Shown: positions 4,824 through 12,517, counted from the first letter of the stretch. The stretch is 13,345 bases of DNA from a bacterium (GCA_021824385.1 JAKAKU010000048.1:1-13345), one strand, 5' to 3'. The notes: a model not told the origin generated them from the sequence alone. Translations and numbers: made by a program.

Positions 4824-6848
4824 GTGGCGAAATTTAAATTAAAATCGAACTTCTCTCCCATGGGAGATCAGGAGGCTGCTATAAATGCACTAGCCCGTGG
4901 TGTTTTAGAGAAAGAAAAGTATCAAACGCTCCTTGGAGTCACCGGATCAGGGAAAACCTTTACCATGGCTAACGTGATTGAGCGCACCCAGCGCCCAGCT
5001 CTCATTATTTCTCACAACAAAACACTTGCGGCACAGTTGTATCAGGAATTTCGTGATTTTTTTCCCGATAACGCAGTTTCGTATTTTGTCAGTTATTACG
5101 ACTATTACCAGCCAGAAGCCTACATTCCATCAACTGATACCTATATTGAAAAAGACTCAGACGTAAATGACTTAATTGATAAGCTCCGTCTTGCGGCAAC
5201 AACCAATTTGTTAACCCGTCCCGATACCATAGTGATTGCTTCAGTGAGCTGTATTTATAACATTGGCTCACCTAAGGAATATCAAAATGCCGTGTTTGGC
5301 GTAACGCGAGGTAAAAATTACCCCCGAGAGGAAATTATTGGCCATTTAGTTGATTTGCAATATGAGAGAGGTGACTTTGGTTTTCACCGAGGCACATTCC
5401 GAGTGAGAGGGGACAGCGTTGAAGTGTATCCCGCTTATCAAGATATTGGTATTACGTTTGAGCTTGAAGGGGAGAAATTAATTAATATTTTTATGTTTGA
5501 TCCAATCACTGGATCTGTTGAAAACGATGGCAATTCATTGGAAAGTTTTGTGCTCTACCCTGCCAAACACTTTATGACTAATTCAGAAAGTAATAAAAAT
5601 ATTATTAAAACCATTGAAAAGGATCTTGCAGAGCAAGAAGCTTTTTTCAAGAGTCAAGGCAAAATTTTAGAAGCAAACCGTATTCATCAAAAGGTGACAT
5701 ACGACTTAGAGATGATTCAAGAAGTAGGCTACACAAAGGGCATTGAAAACTACTCCCGTTATTTTGATGGCCGCAAACCTGGTGAATCGCCAAACTCCCT
5801 CATGGAATATTTTTGGCAAAGCTTTAATGACGATTGGCTGGTCTTTGTTGATGAAAGCCATATTACGTTCCCTCAGATTCGCGGGATGTATGCGGGAGAC
5901 AGAGCGCGCAAACGTACACTCGTGGATTATGGTTTCCGCCTTCCTTCTGCATTTGATAACCGGCCTTTGGAATTCCCCGAGTTTATGCGCCGAATACCTA
6001 ATTTCATCGCAGTGAGTGCAACACCATCGGAATGGGAGCTTAATTTAAGTCAGGGCCATGTTGTTGAACAACTGGTACGCCCAACGGGAATTCCCGACCC
6101 GATTGTAGAAGTTCGTCCAACCAAAAATCAGGTGGCTGATGTTATGGAAGAGGTAAAAAAGCGTCTTCCTAAAAAAGAGCGTACGCTCATCACGACGTTA
6201 ACCAAAAAAACGGCAGAAGACTTGGCAGAATATATGAAAGCACAAGGAATAAATGTTCACTATTTGCATTCTGACGTAAATACCCTTGATCGAACCGATA
6301 TTTTGGACGATTTGCGAGCGGGTAAGTATGACGCACTCATTGGAATCAATTTGCTTCGTGAAGGACTTGATTTGCCTGAGGTTTCACTCGTGGCAATTCT
6401 GGATGCCGACAAAGAGGGCTTCCTTAGATCTGATGTCGCGTTAATCCAAACCATGGGGCGAGCAGCACGACACTTGGAAGGCAGAGTTATTTTATATGCC
6501 GATCGTGAAACTGGTTCTATGAGTAGAGCGTTGGGAGAAGTTCGCCGGCGTCGCGAATATCAGCTCGAGATGAATAAAAAATATGGCATTACGCCAACAA
6601 AAATAAACAAGCCAATTCGCGAAAAACTAGTTGACCGTGATGTGCCAGACGAAGAAGAATTTATTTGGAAAAGTAAAAATCCTGGCTTTGATACACTTCC
6701 CAATATTGAAGTGGAAAGCTTAACTCCAATGGATAAAAAGCGACTTTTGAAAACTTTAAAGAAAGAAATGCGACTGGCGGCGGAAGAGCTGAACTTTGAA
6801 CTTGCGGCTCGCATTCGTGACAAAGTGAAAGAGTTGGAAGTTTCATAA
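4824..6848 (+). CDS. uvrB: Excinuclease ABC subunit B (UvrB)
   Basis: UvrB is the damage-verifying helicase of nucleotide excision repair. It is loaded by UvrA, clamps the strand with its beta-hairpin and recruits UvrC. The 674-residue length is typical. Visible are FSPMGDQEAAI at the N-terminus, Walker A GVTGSGKT (38-45), the beta-hairpin region YYDYYQPEAYIPSTDTYIEKD (about 91-111), Walker B FVDESH (343-346 DESH), FIAVSATPSEWE, and helicase motifs V and VI (GINLLREGLDLPEV, IQTMGRAARHLEGRV). The C-terminal UVR motif (about 636-672, LAAEELNFELAARIRDKVKE) is the UvrC-binding coiled hairpin. The usual SATPGPYE reads SATPSEWE, a small local variation. GTG is chosen because it gives the family's MxFKLxSxFxPxGDQ start and lies six bases after TATAAT. 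It is transcribed alone; a convergent orphan gene follows. Confidence 0.98.
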   Translation: MAKFKLKSNFSPMGDQEAAINALARGVLEKEKYQTLLGVTGSGKTFTMANVIERTQRPALIISHNKTLAAQLYQEFRDFFPDNAVSYFVSYYDYYQPEAYIPSTDTYIEKDSDVNDLIDKLRLAATTNLLTRPDTIVIASVSCIYNIGSPKEYQNAVFGVTRGKNYPREEIIGHLVDLQYERGDFGFHRGTFRVRGDSVEVYPAYQDIGITFELEGEKLINIFMFDPITGSVENDGNSLESFVLYPAKHFMTNSESNKNIIKTIEKDLAEQEAFFKSQGKILEANRIHQKVTYDLEMIQEVGYTKGIENYSRYFDGRKPGESPNSLMEYFWQSFNDDWLVFVDESHITFPQIRGMYAGDRARKRTLVDYGFRLPSAFDNRPLEFPEFMRRIPNFIAVSATPSEWELNLSQGHVVEQLVRPTGIPDPIVEVRPTKNQVADVMEEVKKRLPKKERTLITTLTKKTAEDLAEYMKAQGINVHYLHSDVNTLDRTDILDDLRAGKYDALIGINLLREGLDLPEVSLVAILDADKEGFLRSDVALIQTMGRAARHLEGRVILYADRETGSMSRALGEVRRRREYQLEMNKKYGITPTKINKPIREKLVDRDVPDEEEFIWKSKNPGFDTLPNIEVESLTPMDKKRLLKTLKKEMRLAAEELNFELAARIRDKVKELEVS

Positions 6849-6849
6849 C

Positions 6850-6884
6850 AAAAAAAGAGGGTGATGGAAATAATTCCACCACCC
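6850..6884 (-). terminator. Rho-independent terminator of the 128-residue orphan gene
   Basis: Read on the minus strand, GGGTGGTGGAA / TTCCATCACCC forms eleven pairs (one G-U) with a four-base loop, followed by TCTTTTTTT. Read on the plus strand the same place gives an A-C mismatch and no T-run, so it mainly stops minus-strand transcripts before they enter uvrB. Confidence 0.85.
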
Positions 6885-6895
6885 AATGTGTGAAT

Positions 6896-7282
6896 CTACC
6901 CGAACTGGTACATTCTTGGCTGAAGTACCGCATAAAGCGGGTGCTCCAGTAATGACATCGCCGTAAGCGGATGCATGTACATTCCATCGATCTCGACCGC
7001 GATGTTTACTCCTCGCTGTGAGCACGAGAGGAAAAAGCGTTCAAGCTCCTCCGGCGTGGTCTCGCTTTCGATGAGAAAGCCCACAGTTGCGCCCTTCATG
7101 GTGACGGCCTCGTAAATCGTGTCAAAACCGTCGATTGAGAACGGCATAAGGCGAAGGTTTCCACCAGTCGCTTTTTCAGTCATTTGAGAGAGAATTTCTC
7201 CCTCGTCGGTATGAATTATCGCATAGACATCTTCGCCTTCGTGTCCCGTTGCGATATGAATCAGTCCGAGCGTGTATCTCAT
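6896..7282 (-). CDS. Unrecognised 128-residue soluble protein, GC-rich orphan
   Basis: I do not recognise the family. The protein has 128 residues with no signal peptide or membrane segment. It alternates short strands and helices: a strand-like start (RYTLGLIHIAT), an acidic stretch (HEGEDVYAIIHTDEGEI), VGFLIESETTPEELERFFLSC with a helix and lone Cys, then NIAVEIDGMYMHPLTAMSLLEHP. This suggests a small alpha/beta domain. The gene is better supplied with signals than its neighbours: a TTGATT-17-TAAAAT promoter, AAGGAG seven bases before ATG and a strong terminator. It is distinctly GC-rich (32 and 33 of 60 bases in the lines 6961-7020 and 7021-7080), whereas the uvrB line 5581-5640 has 16 of 60. 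Foreign origin or strong selection on codons is plausible. It converges on uvrB and diverges from the membrane gene at 7404. No function can be assigned. Confidence 0.8.
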   Translation of the reverse strand: MRYTLGLIHIATGHEGEDVYAIIHTDEGEILSQMTEKATGGNLRLMPFSIDGFDTIYEAVTMKGATVGFLIESETTPEELERFFLSCSQRGVNIAVEIDGMYMHPLTAMSLLEHPLYAVLQPRMYQFG

Positions 7283-7289
7283 TCGCTGT

Positions 7290-7295
7290 CTCCTT
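7290..7295 (-). promoter_or_regulatory. Shine-Dalgarno AAGGAG for the minus-strand orphan
   Basis: On the minus strand AAGGAG lies seven bases before ATG 7282 and fixes that start. Confidence 0.85.
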
Positions 7296-7315
7296 GAGTA
7301 TCGAACGCTGGAAGT

Positions 7316-7344
7316 ATTTTATCCTATAACGCTGATTTAATCAA
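7316..7344 (-). promoter_or_regulatory. Promoter of the 128-residue orphan gene
   Basis: On the minus strand TTGATT (7344-7339), a 17-base spacer and TAAAAT (7321-7316) form a near-consensus sigma-70 promoter. The leader is about 25 bases and contains the Shine-Dalgarno. Confidence 0.8.
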
Positions 7345-7362
7345 GATATTTCTTACACAATG

Positions 7363-7371
7363 TGATATACT
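7363..7371 (+). promoter_or_regulatory. Extended -10 promoter of the two-helix membrane orphan
   Basis: TGATATACT is an extended -10 identical to that of the membrane orphan at 2511. No good -35 is visible. It lies divergent to, and 19 bases beyond, the -35 of the minus-strand orphan. Confidence 0.65.
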
Positions 7372-7391
7372 ATAAGTTAATTGAGTTCAAA

Positions 7392-7397
7392 AAGGAG
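7392..7397 (+). promoter_or_regulatory. Shine-Dalgarno AAGGAG deciding the start at 7404
   Basis: AAGGAG six bases before ATG 7404 selects this start over the in-frame GTG at 7362, which lies in the promoter. Confidence 0.85.
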
Positions 7398-7403
7398 TAC
7401 ACA

Positions 7404-7631
7404 ATGAAACCCCTACTTGCCGGTTTGTCTACGTTGATAGGTGTGGTTGCACTATACATTTGTCTGTCACCCTTGTACGTGATTTCTCAAGCGGTTACAA
7501 CTAATCTAATTCTGGAAGGGGCGCAGTTCTCGCCTTTCGTGTACCTGACTTCTCTTGTTGTCGTAGGGTTAGTCTATGCGATCGGAGTAGGCATTATTCT
7601 TTTAAACATAAAACGACGCCTTTTTCGATAA
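7404..7631 (+). CDS. Unrecognised two-helix small membrane protein
   Basis: I do not recognise the family. The protein has 75 residues and two probable membrane helices, at about 5-27 and 44-68. They are joined by a short mildly polar loop (SQAVTTNLILEGAQFSP). The C-terminus is strongly basic (NIKRRLFR), which should keep it in the cytoplasm and puts the loop outside. No catalytic or transport motif is visible. It has its own extended -10 promoter, an AAGGAG six bases before ATG and a very strong terminator, so it is monocistronic. ATG 7404 is chosen on the Shine-Dalgarno. It is divergent from the minus-strand orphan, sharing a 121-base control region, and precedes uvrA. It could be a holin-like, toxin-like or envelope-stress peptide; nothing in the sequence decides this. 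Confidence 0.78.
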   Translation: MKPLLAGLSTLIGVVALYICLSPLYVISQAVTTNLILEGAQFSPFVYLTSLVVVGLVYAIGVGIILLNIKRRLFR

Positions 7632-7641
7632 CGGTGTCCTC

Positions 7642-7678
7642 AAAGGGAGTTTTTTGTAAAAAACTCCCTTTATCTTTT
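7642..7678 (+). terminator. Strong rho-independent terminator before uvrA
   Basis: A perfect inverted repeat with 14-base arms, AAAGGGAGTTTTTT / AAAAAACTCCCTTT around GT, is followed by ATCTTTTG. It insulates uvrA from upstream transcription. Confidence 0.88.
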
Positions 7679-7688
7679 GTACTTCATC

Positions 7689-7748
7689 ACATATCAATCC
7701 CGGTACATTAATTCCTAACACATAATTCCCAATACATAGAAAACCCGA
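7689..7748 (+). repeat. Imperfect ACAT-led tandem repeats upstream of uvrA
   Basis: Four ACAT-led units begin at 7689, 7705, 7720 and 7734. The first three continue into AT-rich sequence and then TCC or CCC (for example ACATTAATTCCTAAC and ACATAATTCCCAAT). Spacing is 14-16 bases. They end at the uvrA -35. They may be regulator sites or chance in AT-rich spacer. Confidence 0.3.
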
Positions 7749-7765
7749 ATGGTGAAGTGTATAAT
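7737..7765 (+). promoter_or_regulatory. uvrA promoter with a very short leader
   Basis: TAGAAA (7737-7742), 17 bases and a perfect TATAAT (7760-7765) lie with the -10 ending eleven bases before ATG 7777. The expected leader is about five bases, and no Shine-Dalgarno is present. Confidence 0.65.
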
Positions 7766-7776
7766 AAGAGTTTGCT

Positions 7777-10692
7777 ATGGAAAACTTCATTCATGTCAGA
7801 GGCGCCAGACAACACAATTTAAAGAATATTGATCTTGATATTCCAAAGAACAAACTCGTCGTGTTTACGGGTGTATCGGGGAGTGGTAAAAGTTCTATTG
7901 CCTTTGACACCATATATGCCGAAGGTCAGCGGCGGTATGTGGAAAGTCTTTCCACTTACGCTCGTCAGTTTTTGGGAATCATGGGAAAACCAGATGTAGA
8001 CCAAATAACCGGGCTTTCTCCCGCTATCTCAATTGACCAAAAAACTGTTTCACACAATCCTCGCTCCACAGTAGGTACCGTTACTGAAATTTATGATTAC
8101 ATGCGTCTTCTTTTTGCTCGTGTCGGGCACCCTCATTGTCCGATTTGCGGACGGGAAATTGCGGGGCAGAGTTTAGAGCAAATTGTAAATAAAGCAGTTG
8201 TTCAAATTGAAGAAGTATTGAAGAAAGATAAAGTTGCTCGCTATCTTATTTTGGCGCCACTCGTGAAAGATCGTAAAGGAGAATTTTCTGCACTCTTTGA
8301 AAACATTAAAGCCAAAGGGTATCGTCGTGTGCGAGTTGATGGACGCATTTATGAGCTCAATGATGACTTTACTTTAATCAAAACAAACAAACACACCCTT
8401 GAGTGTGTGGTGGATAGACTTTCCCTCACCTCATCAGATTTATCTGACGAAGTTCAAAAGAAAAATCTCATGGGCCGCTTAAATGACTCTATTGGCCAAG
8501 CACTTGCTTTAAGTGATGGGCTCGTAATTCTTACTCGTGTTCTTGATAAGGGATTTGAAATGCCCGAATACCCCACAGAACTTGAAGACCACTTGTTTAG
8601 TGAAAAATTTAGTTGTCCCGTTGATAACATCACCCTTCCTGAAATTGAACCGCGAACATTCTCATTTAATTCTCCTCATGGTGCATGTCCTGAATGTACT
8701 GGGCTTGGTAAAGTTCTCCGGGTCAACGAAACGAATTTGTTTTTGCCTGAAATTTCCATCAAAGAAGGTGGAATCTTGCCGTTTTCAAGTATTTTTGAAC
8801 ACGACACATGGCTTTCTCGACTTATTGTTGAGGTGTGTAACACTCACCACATAAATGCGAGTACCCCAACCAAAAACTTAACCGAAGAAGAAAAGCGTCT
8901 TCTTTTGGATGGAACAGGAGACGAAGAATTTTTAGTGACCGGTACCAATAGATTTGGAAAAGCAACAGAAATTTATGAAACCTTCAGGGGGATAAAAGGC
9001 GAACTCATGCGCCGATATAAAGAAAGCGAAAGTGACTATGTGAAGGCAAGTATTGAGAAATATATGCAGCAAGTAGTGTGTCCATTGTGTGAAGGCACAC
9101 GACTCAAAAAAGAAGCAACCGCAATTACCATAGACAAAAAACCAATCAGTGATGTGAGTAACATGACTATTACCAATGCACTCATGTGGTGCAATAGCTT
9201 GACCACCGGACATGTGTTAAGCGGTCGTGAGATTGAAATAGGAAACATGATTCTGAAAGAAATTGCGACACGGCTAACCTTTTTGGAAGACGTGGGCCTT
9301 GATTACTTAACTATTTCTCGTGGTGCCGATACTCTCTCGGGTGGAGAGGCCCAGCGTATTCGACTTGCATCTCAAATTGGATCAGGGTTAACAGGAGTTT
9401 TGTATGTGCTCGATGAACCAACCATTGGACTTCATCCGAGGGACAACGACAAACTTATTCAAACACTCGTAAAGCTCCGAGACCTTGGAAACTCAGTCAT
9501 TGTTGTGGAGCATGACAAAGAAGTTATGCGCGCCGCCGATTATATTTTTGATTTTGGGCCTGAAGCGGGAAAACACGGCGGGTTGTGTGTCGCAGAGGGA
9601 ACCCCCGCTGAGCTTTCAAAGAATAAAAAATCCATTACCGGCCCATATTTATCTGACAAGAAGAAAATTGTCTTCCCTCCAAACAAAACAAAAGAACAAA
9701 AAGGAAAACTGGTATTGAAAGGCGCTCACGGATTTAATTTAAAAGATGTAGATCTCACCGTTCCCCTTGGTAAGTTTGTATGTGTCACGGGAGTATCGGG
9801 AAGCGGAAAATCAAGTCTGATCGTGGAAACACTGTATCATGCGGTGGCATCAAAGATTATTCGTGAACATCGTGATGAGGGATTGGCATACCGTGAGCTT
9901 TTGGGGTCTGAAAGTATTGATAAAGTAATCATGATCGACCAGTCACCTATCGGGCGAACACCGAGAAGTAACCCTGCAACCTACACCAAAGTGTTTGACT
10001 TGGTTCGAGATGTATATGCGGCCACTCGTGAAGCCAAGGTGATGGGATTCAAAAAAGGACGATTTTCATTCAATGTAAAAGGTGGACGCTGTGAAGCGTG
10101 TGAAGGACAAGGACAGGTGAAAATAGAAATGCAGTTTATGCCCGATATCTGGATTGTCTGTGAAGTCTGCAAAGGAACTCGTTTCAATAGTCAAACCTTG
10201 GAGGTTTTGTACCGTGGAAAAAATATTGCGGAAGTACTTAAGATGACCGTTGCAGAAGCCCAAACATTCTTTAGTGTGCATCCTCAAATTGTAAATAAGA
10301 TCGAAACGCTTTCAGCAGTCGGCCTTGACTATATGGAGCTTGGGCAATCAGCGACAACCTTATCAGGAGGAGAAGCCCAGCGCGTGAAACTCGCGACAGA
10401 GCTTGCCCGACGCGGAACAGGCAAAACACTCTATATATTAGACGAACCAACAACGGGGCTTCATTTTAAAGATCTCGAAAAACTCATGGGTGTATTGAAA
10501 ATTTTAGTTGAGCGCGGAAACACCGTGCTTGTTGTTGAGCACAATCTCGATGTGGTACGCAATTCTGATTGGATTATTGATTTGGGCCCAGAAGGGGGAG
10601 ACAAAGGGGGGCGAATTATTGCAGAAGGCACACCAGAGGAAATTATGAAAAACAAAGAGAGTGTAACTGGTCTTTACCTCAAGAAAGCTTGA
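7777..10692 (+). CDS. uvrA: Excinuclease ABC subunit A (UvrA)
   Basis: UvrA is the damage-sensing dimeric ABC ATPase of nucleotide excision repair; it finds lesions and loads UvrB. The protein has 971 residues, slightly longer than the classical 940-950. The first ATPase half has Walker A GVSGSGKSS (32-40), signature LSGGEAQR (520-527) and Walker B LDEPTIGLH (from 545). The second half has GVSGSGKSS (672-680), LSGGEAQR (862-869) and LDEPTTGLH (from 888). The DNA-contacting zinc module is complete, with Cys772-x2-Cys775 and Cys795-x2-Cys798. The first, nonessential module is altered: Cys280-x2-Asp283 with Cys304-x2-Cys307, so one of four ligands is Asp. ATG fits the family start MExxxIRGARxHNLKNI. 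Upstream lies a strong terminator, so transcription starts at its own promoter. No terminator follows, so the transglutaminase gene and uvrC may be co-transcribed. Confidence 0.98.
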   Translation: MENFIHVRGARQHNLKNIDLDIPKNKLVVFTGVSGSGKSSIAFDTIYAEGQRRYVESLSTYARQFLGIMGKPDVDQITGLSPAISIDQKTVSHNPRSTVGTVTEIYDYMRLLFARVGHPHCPICGREIAGQSLEQIVNKAVVQIEEVLKKDKVARYLILAPLVKDRKGEFSALFENIKAKGYRRVRVDGRIYELNDDFTLIKTNKHTLECVVDRLSLTSSDLSDEVQKKNLMGRLNDSIGQALALSDGLVILTRVLDKGFEMPEYPTELEDHLFSEKFSCPVDNITLPEIEPRTFSFNSPHGACPECTGLGKVLRVNETNLFLPEISIKEGGILPFSSIFEHDTWLSRLIVEVCNTHHINASTPTKNLTEEEKRLLLDGTGDEEFLVTGTNRFGKATEIYETFRGIKGELMRRYKESESDYVKASIEKYMQQVVCPLCEGTRLKKEATAITIDKKPISDVSNMTITNALMWCNSLTTGHVLSGREIEIGNMILKEIATRLTFLEDVGLDYLTISRGADTLSGGEAQRIRLASQIGSGLTGVLYVLDEPTIGLHPRDNDKLIQTLVKLRDLGNSVIVVEHDKEVMRAADYIFDFGPEAGKHGGLCVAEGTPAELSKNKKSITGPYLSDKKKIVFPPNKTKEQKGKLVLKGAHGFNLKDVDLTVPLGKFVCVTGVSGSGKSSLIVETLYHAVASKIIREHRDEGLAYRELLGSESIDKVIMIDQSPIGRTPRSNPATYTKVFDLVRDVYAATREAKVMGFKKGRFSFNVKGGRCEACEGQGQVKIEMQFMPDIWIVCEVCKGTRFNSQTLEVLYRGKNIAEVLKMTVAEAQTFFSVHPQIVNKIETLSAVGLDYMELGQSATTLSGGEAQRVKLATELARRGTGKTLYILDEPTTGLHFKDLEKLMGVLKILVERGNTVLVVEHNLDVVRNSDWIIDLGPEGGDKGGRIIAEGTPEEIMKNKESVTGLYLKKA

Positions 10693-10701
10693 AAGTACTC
10701 C

Positions 10702-10710
10702 TGATACAAT
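10702..10710 (+). promoter_or_regulatory. Extended -10 upstream of the transglutaminase gene
   Basis: TGATACAAT is an extended -10 ten bases after the uvrA stop codon and ten bases before ATG 10721. It suggests an internal promoter with a leader of only a few bases, in addition to read-through from uvrA. No -35 is convincing. Confidence 0.5.
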
Positions 10711-10720
10711 AGTGTTTACT

Positions 10721-12517
10721 ATGAAACCTGTATGTCTTTTACTTTTGGTCTTGTTTTTTTGCATTGTACCCAGTGTCAAAGCATCAAATAACGTACAACC
10801 ATTTTCCCTGAGTGGAAATTTTACCTACGAGCTGACGAGTAACGGATCTGTGAAAGTGCGTGAAGAAATAGTAATTAGAAACGTAACAACAGAAACATAT
10901 GCTCCTTCTTTTTCGTTTGACACCGATGGGTTCACACCGACTGACATTACCGTGTATGAAAGTGGTTTGGCGGCAAAAGTAATTCAAAAAGATGAGCACA
11001 CCTATGAAGCCACTTTTAAACGTCCTGCACTGGGGCTTGGTGCAAACAAAAAAGTGACCATTCTTTTTACTGATGAAAGTTTAGTAACAAAACACGGAAA
11101 AGTTGTTGAAATAAAAATTCCTCGTGTCAAAAATGCTTCTCAATTTACGAGCCTTAAAACTGTTTTACGGGTTTCTTTGGACGACGCACAGACGTTTCAT
11201 ATCTTTCCGCAAACCACGGGAGTTAAAAATGGTTCGTTTATGGAATACTCACTCGATTTAAGCAAAACCAGTGAGTCCCCAGTCACTGCCTATCTGGGGG
11301 ATGTGGCCGCATTTGATTTCACGCTTAATTATCCGTTTATCAATACTTCTTACTTTCCCCGTGAAGTAACGTTTGCTATTCCACCCGATACTGCAACCCA
11401 AAAGGTGTATTTAGAACAGTTTAGCGATATGCCGGAGTCGCTCACGTATGATTCTGATGGAAACTGGATCGGAAAACTTACGTTAAAAGCAAAGGAACAA
11501 AAAACATTTACCGTTTCTGGAACGATCTTTGTTTTCGCGAGTGCTCAAGACGATTTTCCAGCAATCAACCAAGAGGCAATAAAGCTAAATACCTCCCCTC
11601 AAAAGTATTGGGAGTCAAACGACCCGCAAATACATGAATTGGCACAACGTCTAAAAACCCCTCAGGCTATTTACGATTATGTTGTACACAATCTCTCATA
11701 CGACTATACAAAAACGGCCCGTCCGCAGGAACGTCTTGGTGCAAAACTTTCTCTTTCAAAAAAGACTGAAGCCATTTGTATGGAGTTTACCGATCTCTTT
11801 ATTGCAATCGCACGAGCTGCAGGGATTCCAGCCCGAGAAGTGAATGGCTTTGCAATTTCAGAAGATTCAATGAGGCCGCGCGCTCTCGGCGGAGATGTTC
11901 TTCACTCGTGGCCCGAATACTACGATACTGTGAGTGGACAATGGATTCAGGTCGATCCGACATGGGGGAATACCACGGGAGGAGTTGACTATTTTTCTCA
12001 CTTTGATTTAAATCACATCACCTTCGTTATACATGGCGCATCGAGTACATTGCCACAAACTCCAGGAACATACGAAACCACGGATCCAAACAGTGATTTG
12101 ATTCATATTGAACCAAGTGCAAAAGGAGTGGAGAGCGAAACTACCACACCCACAATTGCAGTTTCTCCCGTTGGTTTTTCGTTGTGGTCACAAACGTACA
12201 CCGTTACTGTAGAGAATTCATCAGGGCATGCACTGTACAATATCCCTGTTTCTGTGCAAGCCGATAACACGAACATCGTGACTAAAAATATTCCGAGCAT
12301 TTTGCCCTATTCAAAAAGTTCGTTTTCAATAAACCTCTATCCGGGATTTTTTGGGAGTAAGTTGCCCGCACGTTTACAGATAGAGTCACTAAAAGAAACA
12401 ATCGAAATTCCTGTTTCCAAAACTGCAATTCTCATCGCACATTTGTTTGTCCTTATGATGCCGATAGTTTTATTGCCTATTATGATATATTTTATTGCTA
12501 AACATGCGAAGCATTAA
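10721..12517 (+). CDS. Secreted, C-terminally anchored transglutaminase-like protein
   Basis: The 598-residue protein begins with a signal peptide (hydrophobic core about 5-17, likely cleavage after VKA at 21) and ends with one membrane helix (about 572-592) and a short basic tail (AKHAKH). It should therefore be an external domain held on the cell surface. Residues 25-300 are beta-rich with no motif I recognise, resembling immunoglobulin-like modules. The transglutaminase-like core covers about 310-440: Cys353 in AICMEFTDLF followed by RAAGIPARE, His395 in LHSWPEYYD and Asp412 in VDPTWGN form a complete Cys-His-Asp triad. A further beta-domain (about 475-570) precedes the anchor. Members of this core family act as thiol proteases, peptidases or cross-linkers on proteins or cell wall. 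The substrate here is unknown. ATG 10721 gives the correct signal peptide. The gene overlaps uvrC by 14 bases, implying coupled translation. Confidence 0.85.
   Translation: MKPVCLLLLVLFFCIVPSVKASNNVQPFSLSGNFTYELTSNGSVKVREEIVIRNVTTETYAPSFSFDTDGFTPTDITVYESGLAAKVIQKDEHTYEATFKRPALGLGANKKVTILFTDESLVTKHGKVVEIKIPRVKNASQFTSLKTVLRVSLDDAQTFHIFPQTTGVKNGSFMEYSLDLSKTSESPVTAYLGDVAAFDFTLNYPFINTSYFPREVTFAIPPDTATQKVYLEQFSDMPESLTYDSDGNWIGKLTLKAKEQKTFTVSGTIFVFASAQDDFPAINQEAIKLNTSPQKYWESNDPQIHELAQRLKTPQAIYDYVVHNLSYDYTKTARPQERLGAKLSLSKKTEAICMEFTDLFIAIARAAGIPAREVNGFAISEDSMRPRALGGDVLHSWPEYYDTVSGQWIQVDPTWGNTTGGVDYFSHFDLNHITFVIHGASSTLPQTPGTYETTDPNSDLIHIEPSAKGVESETTTPTIAVSPVGFSLWSQTYTVTVENSSGHALYNIPVSVQADNTNIVTKNIPSILPYSKSSFSINLYPGFFGSKLPARLQIESLKETIEIPVSKTAILIAHLFVLMMPIVLLPIMIYFIAKHAKH

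Noticed and set aside
7362-7403. Longer start (GTG 7362) for the two-helix membrane gene
   Set aside because: It overlaps the TGATATACT promoter; ATG 7404 has a well-placed AAGGAG.
10690-10692. TGA as a sense codon (Gracilibacteria-type recoding)
   Set aside because: TGA ends uvrA and the gene at 2561 exactly where homologues or terminators indicate, and no conserved gene contains an in-frame TGA.
10712-10720. GTG 10712 as start of the transglutaminase gene
   Set aside because: It is one base after the -10 element and would not be in the transcript; ATG 10721 gives a clean signal peptide.
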